Shown: positions 14,494-17,205 of the stretch, one piece after another | How positions within the stretch are numbered: position 1 is the first letter of the stretch | Layout of the letters: each line of letters starts with the position of its first letter | From: Pseudomonadota bacterium | Lineage (GTDB): Bacteria; Pseudomonadota; Alphaproteobacteria; Rhizobiales; Xanthobacteraceae | Assembly: GCA_023423415.1 (NCBI GenBank) | Contig: JAFAFP010000041.1 | Location: 1 to 17,205, forward strand | Reading direction: 5' to 3' | DNA length: 17,205 nucleotides | Position numbers and translations under genes: made by a program | The notes under the pieces: model-generated | What the model saw: the letters and a program-made list of their open reading frames with translations, nothing else | Told to the model about the DNA's origin: nothing | The model's database searches: none

Positions 14494-14760
14494 CTAAATC
14501 CGCACATAGTGGTGATGAAGTCCGCCGAGGATCGTACGTGAGGTGATACGCCCTGCTCGCTGGATCGGACGAGAGAACGGCGCGTCTTTACCAATGGCCG
14601 GTGAGTGCGGATTTCGTTGTAATAAGTCGCATAGGCGCGCAATACGCGGCGCAAGTGCGATTCTCCAAACACCATCACGTGGTCAAGACACTCGCGTCGA
14701 ATCAGCCGTTCCGCATAGCCATTCTACCAAGGCGACGATCCGGCAAACCGCCGGATGAAT
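14494..14760 (-). pseudogene. Relic of a DDE integrase-type transposase (C-terminal end)
   Basis: Minus-strand reading gives SPW-stop-NGYAERLIRRECLDHV, then MVFGESHLRRVLRAYATYYN and EIRTHR. In a shifted frame it continues with KDAPFSRPIQRAGRITSRTI then LGGLHHHYVRI and a stop at 14494-14496. This is the catalytic-Glu helix and the typical ending of rve-type transposases common in rhizobia. The expected Gln after SPW is a TAG stop, the segment before RRECLDH is a little short, and one base is lost near 14600 after THR. The N-terminal two-thirds are missing. Clearly dead. Confidence 0.75.
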
Positions 14761-15137
14761 TCGACTTCACTTTATCCGAGGATACAGACTTATTCGCACC
14801 TATCTTCCGAAACACAGACGGCGGGTCCACTTGGTCACTCAATGATGTTTGGCAGGAAGTCCAAGTGGCACTGAACCCCTTCAGCGACATTGCGAAGGGC
14901 GCACCACCGATTACACCCTCACGAGGTCATTGAACCACTCGCTGAGCAGAACCTTCGATTCCAGAAACATCCCGCAAAAGCTAAATAACGACAGAAAGGT
15001 GGTCCGCTCAATACGGAACAGGTGCGTCCGAAAGCTCGCATCCTGGACTTTGCCGTTTTGCAGACTCTGGCCATTTTTTCTGCGCCCATTTTACGATACC
15101 CGGGCTGAGGTAAGGGCAGAGTTTCGTAAAGGCCAAG
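14761..15137. other. Gene-poor stretch between IS relic and HEPN-like ORF
   Basis: No gene I can support. A plus-strand stretch near 14755-14935 reads PDEFDFTLSEDTDLFAPIFR then NTDGGSTWSLNDVW, which looks protein-like but has no start and no family I recognise. Around 15026-15112 a second open stretch (QVRPKARILDFAVLQTLAIF) ends in TGA. Probably decayed accessory DNA. Confidence 0.35.
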
Positions 15138-15608
15138 GTGAGGCGCACGTTGGCGGCTTGGCTCTACCAAGTGCTCTACAAATGCAGAAACGACTTTCGG
15201 CACGGCAATCCCGTCGAGCGCAGCAATCTCATCCTCGCCACGCCGCAGCGGATGATCTTCGAATATGCCGCGCCGCTCTACCGCATTGCGCTGACAGCAT
15301 TTCTCCCGCTCAGATACGACGTCACGATGCCATCGGTGCAAGACGCGCGCGCGTTTGGCGCCTATATCGCCGACCGCATGAACTTCATGGGTCCACAGAA
15401 ATCCACGGAGGAAGCGCTCCTGACCGCGACGCGCCCGCCAGCGGGCAGCGACGCGCTCTTTCCGCTGGACTTCGACGCGGAAGAGAGCGTCAGTGGTGGC
15501 GAAAGGACCTGCCATGGAAGCCAATGCCCTCACCCTTGCGCTGATGATGCAGCTCACCCTGATGCGGGAACGACTGGATCAAGCCGCAAGTATCGGTCAG
15601 GCCGCTGA
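15138..15608 (+). CDS. HEPN-like hypothetical protein, probably N-terminally truncated
   Basis: A GTG-initiated frame of 156 codons. LAAWLYQVLYKCRNDFRHGN carries R17-N18-x3-H22, the R-x4-6-H motif of HEPN domains, between amphipathic helices, in the manner of Apea-like HEPN proteins; these often cut or bind RNA. The frame is open upstream to a TAA at 15111 and the residues there (SFVKAK) already look coding, so the N-terminal part is probably lost. The last third, after DFDAEESVSGG, overlaps the next gene by about 95 bases. Its composition there looks like an out-of-frame reading, so the true end may have been altered. Function and activity unknown. Confidence 0.45.
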   Translation: MRRTLAAWLYQVLYKCRNDFRHGNPVERSNLILATPQRMIFEYAAPLYRIALTAFLPLRYDVTMPSVQDARAFGAYIADRMNFMGPQKSTEEALLTATRPPAGSDALFPLDFDAEESVSGGERTCHGSQCPHPCADDAAHPDAGTTGSSRKYRSGR

Positions 15609-15735
15609 AGCGTGCGGGAAGGCGGGCAACATTCACAAAGCCGTCGAAATCGCCCTCGACATTGAACAACTCACTTACGAAGTGAATACGCTTCTCAATG
15701 CCACGAGCCTAATGAATCGAATCTGCCGTCAGTAA
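15514..15735 (+). CDS. Small helical hypothetical protein (73 aa)
   Basis: The protein starts MEANALTLALMMQLTLMRER, continues through AGNIHKAVEIALDIEQLTYE, and is predicted almost wholly alpha-helical with heptad-like leucines. The ATG at 15514 has AAAGGA eight bases before it; a GTG seven codons upstream (15493) is a weaker choice. No known domain recognised. It stands 110 bp before the DUF3489 gene on the same strand, and I regard it as a member of this recombinase-linked cassette. Role unknown. Confidence 0.65.
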   Translation: MEANALTLALMMQLTLMRERLDQAASIGQAAEACGKAGNIHKAVEIALDIEQLTYEVNTLLNATSLMNRICRQ

Positions 15736-15845
15736 GCAGCGAATACTCCGATCTCCCTCCTCTCCGCCCGCGCAATGGTCTTGCGCTTTTGCGGGCTTGC
15801 GGTCGTGGCGGCCTGTGCCGCGGCCCCCATGAGAAGGAGATCGGG

Positions 15846-16283
15846 ATGGCTAAGAAACACAAGACCACAACGAGTGCTGCGAAGTCCGTGCCAGCGCGAG
15901 GAACCCGCAAGAGGACCGTTGTTCGTAAAGCTGTTGTCCCCAAATCGCCAACCGCTTCACAGCCGAAGTCGGCTTCTCGGCGGCCGATCGATACGACATC
16001 GCGTTCGGCTTCAAGGCAACGACCGAAGCCGAAACCGCGCGCGGCTTCCAAGCAGGCCGCAGTCATCGCGATGTTAAGCCAGCCGCAGGGCACCAGCACC
16101 TCAGCCATCATCAAGGTGACCGGTTGGCAGCCACACTCGGTGCGGGGCTTCCTCGCCGGTGTGGTGTGCAAGAAGCTCGGCCTCACGCTGGAGTCCGAAA
16201 AGAAGGATGGCGAGGAACGTATCTATCGGATCGTTCCAGGCAAACCAGCCAACAAAGTAGATTTCGCACAGGCCGTGAATTGA
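15846..16283 (+). CDS. DUF3489-domain protein
   Basis: A 145-aa protein. Residues 1-70 are a disordered, Lys/Arg/Ser/Thr/Pro-rich tail. The C-terminal half is the DUF3489 domain: SKQAAVIAMLSQPQGTSTSA, IIKVTGWQPHSVRGFLAGVV, KKLGLTLESEK and RIYRIV. This is a small winged-helix-like fold, so DNA binding is likely (inference from the helix-turn-helix pattern and basic tail). A longer frame opens at 15789, but AAGGAG just before ATG 15846 fixes the start at MAKKHK. It ends two bases before the DUF2924 start, making one operon with that gene and the recombinase. Confidence 0.88.
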   Translation: MAKKHKTTTSAAKSVPARGTRKRTVVRKAVVPKSPTASQPKSASRRPIDTTSRSASRQRPKPKPRAASKQAAVIAMLSQPQGTSTSAIIKVTGWQPHSVRGFLAGVVCKKLGLTLESEKKDGEERIYRIVPGKPANKVDFAQAVN

Positions 16284-16285
16284 TC

Positions 16286-16843
16286 ATGGCACGGCGTCTG
16301 CTCTCACCTCATTCGGCTCCGTCCGGTGGTCCGAGCACGCGTGAAGCGGCAGGAAGACCAACGCGCCCGACGCTGCCCCGGCGTTTGGTGTCTCTGGAAC
16401 ACGAGATCGCGCATCTGCGGGGTCTCGACCTGCGAGGCTTGCGGGCGCGCTGGCAGAGTGTGACGGGACGGCCAGCCCCCGCTCATCTGTCGCGACAATT
16501 GTTGTTCTCCGTGCTCGCCTACAGGATCCAGGCTGACACCATGGGCGATCTCGACGGCGAGACCATTCGCCTCCTGAAGAGCATCGCGGGCACAAAAGCA
16601 GATGGAGCGGTGACTTCGCTGACCGATGCCTATGACCAGCGCCGCGTACAGTTACTGGCGGGCAGTGTTCTTACGCGCGAATGGAACGGTCAGGTGCATC
16701 GGGTGATGGTCGCAGGCAACGGCTTCGTTTTCGAGGGCCGCAGCTATCGGAGTCTGTCAACGATCGCCCATGCCATCACCGGCACCAAATGGAATGGCCC
16801 GCGCTTCTTTGGCCTGCGCGACAGGACATCGGCCAGACCATGA
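16286..16843 (+). CDS. DUF2924-domain protein
   Basis: A 185-aa protein with the DUF2924 signature: EIAHLRGLDLRGLRARWQSV, RQLLFSVLAYRIQADTMGDL, LTREWNGQVHRVMVAGNGFV, FEGRSYRSLSTIAHAITGTK and WNGPRFFGLR. The last third (REW.G..HRV.V, then SL S.IA..ITG..WNG..FFGL) is the part most conserved in the family and resembles a small DNA-associated module. Biochemical function unproven. The ATG at 16286 follows the DUF3489 stop by two bases, and its TGA overlaps the recombinase ATG (ATGA, 16840-16843), so the three are translationally coupled. Such genes commonly sit just before large serine recombinases in alphaproteobacteria, suggesting an accessory role in recombination (inference). Confidence 0.9.
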   Translation: MARRLLSPHSAPSGGPSTREAAGRPTRPTLPRRLVSLEHEIAHLRGLDLRGLRARWQSVTGRPAPAHLSRQLLFSVLAYRIQADTMGDLDGETIRLLKSIAGTKADGAVTSLTDAYDQRRVQLLAGSVLTREWNGQVHRVMVAGNGFVFEGRSYRSLSTIAHAITGTKWNGPRFFGLRDRTSARP

Positions 16844-17205
16844 CCATTGCGAGCAAAGCGATCCGTTGCGCCATCTACACTCGCGTCTCCACCGATTCAG
16901 GGCTCGACCAGGAATTCAACTCGCTGGATGCGCAGTATGATGCTGCCTCGGCCTATATCCGCAGCCAGGCCCACGCGCATTGGACCGTGGTTCGAACCCG
17001 CTATGACGACGGCGGCTTCTCGGGCGGCTCAACCAACCGCCCGGCCCTGCAGGACCTGCTGGTCGATGTGAAGACCGGCAAGATCAATGTCATCGTGGTC
17101 TACAAAGTCGATAGGCTGACGCGGTCGCTGGCGGATTTTGCCAAACTGGTAGAACTGTTCGACACCCATGGCGTATCATTCGTCTCTGTCACCCAGCAGT
17201 TCAAC
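16840..17205 (+). CDS. Large serine recombinase, N-terminal part (runs off the window)
   Basis: The 122 codons visible are the resolvase catalytic domain: CAIYTRVSTDSG with nucleophile S17, SLDAQYDAASAYI, YDDGGFSGGSTNRPALQDLL and VVYKVDRLTRSLADFAKLVE with its catalytic Arg. The phrasing (EFNSLDAQ.., GFSGG..RPALQ) is that of large, integrase-type serine recombinases, which continue with a recombinase domain and a zinc-ribbon DNA-binding region, both beyond the window. Such enzymes integrate or excise mobile DNA by double-strand exchange. The start overlaps the DUF2924 stop by ATGA. Partial at the 3' side. Confidence 0.92.
   Translation, partial: MTIASKAIRCAIYTRVSTDSGLDQEFNSLDAQYDAASAYIRSQAHAHWTVVRTRYDDGGFSGGSTNRPALQDLLVDVKTGKINVIVVYKVDRLTRSLADFAKLVELFDTHGVSFVSVTQQFN

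Noticed and set aside
14849..15544. Plus-strand 231-codon open frame across the gene-poor stretch
   Set aside because: Runs through two different kinds of DNA, overlaps the HEPN-like frame out of register and shows no protein-like pattern.
14919..15557. Minus-strand 212-codon open frame opposite the HEPN-like and 73-aa genes
   Set aside because: Composition is Arg/Cys-rich and typical of an antisense frame in GC-rich DNA; no domain or ribosome site.
1..17205. CRISPR arrays, tRNA or rRNA genes, riboswitches
   Set aside because: No regularly spaced repeats and no recognisable structural RNA signature seen by eye on either strand.

Overview
The window looks like an accessory, catabolic stretch of an alphaproteobacterial chromosome, most likely Bradyrhizobium or a close relative. 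This rests on the gene mix: Bug/TctC binding proteins without membrane partners, ATZ/TRZ-type and ring-opening amidohydrolases, IS407-type and IS5-type elements, and a DUF3489-DUF2924-serine recombinase cassette. No rRNA, tRNA or CRISPR array was seen. The genus is inferred, not proven.

Layout. 1-145: 3' end of an IS5-family element, abutting the next gene tail to tail. 142-4138 (minus): amidase (apparently frameshifted near its 3' end), Bug/TctC binding protein and ATZ/TRZ-like amidohydrolase, apparently one operon. A LysR gene (4269-5186) diverges from it across a 21-bp palindrome of LysR-operator type. 5187-5777: decayed DNA with an amino-acid ABC permease remnant. 5778-6872 (minus): intact barbiturase/cyanuric acid hydrolase-type enzyme. 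7051-8331: IS3-family (IS407-group) element with a frameshifted orfA and no visible target duplication. 8332-8642: fragment of a thiamine-diphosphate enzyme cut at the IS edge.

8993-13318 (minus): Tat-type alpha/beta hydrolase resembling arylformamidases, VOC protein, cytoplasmic-type sulfatase and a second Bug/TctC protein, with a second divergent LysR (13405-14316). The sulfatase and TctC genes are 9 bp apart and look visibly richer in A+T than the hydrolase gene. 14494-14760: broken DDE transposase relic. 15138-17205 (plus): HEPN-like ORF, 73-aa helical protein, DUF3489, DUF2924 and the start of a large serine recombinase.

Working model: two LysR-controlled scavenging modules (periplasmic binding protein plus cytoplasmic hydrolases) and a separate ring-opening amidohydrolase were assembled by IS activity, next to a recombinase-linked cassette. 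The chemistry points to cyclic amides/N-heterocycles in the left half and to sulfate or phosphate esters plus formamides in the right half. Exact substrates cannot be read from sequence. I did not find a clear-cut new defence or RNA system; the strongest leads are the operator, the HEPN/DUF3489/DUF2924/recombinase locus and the IS-created junctions.
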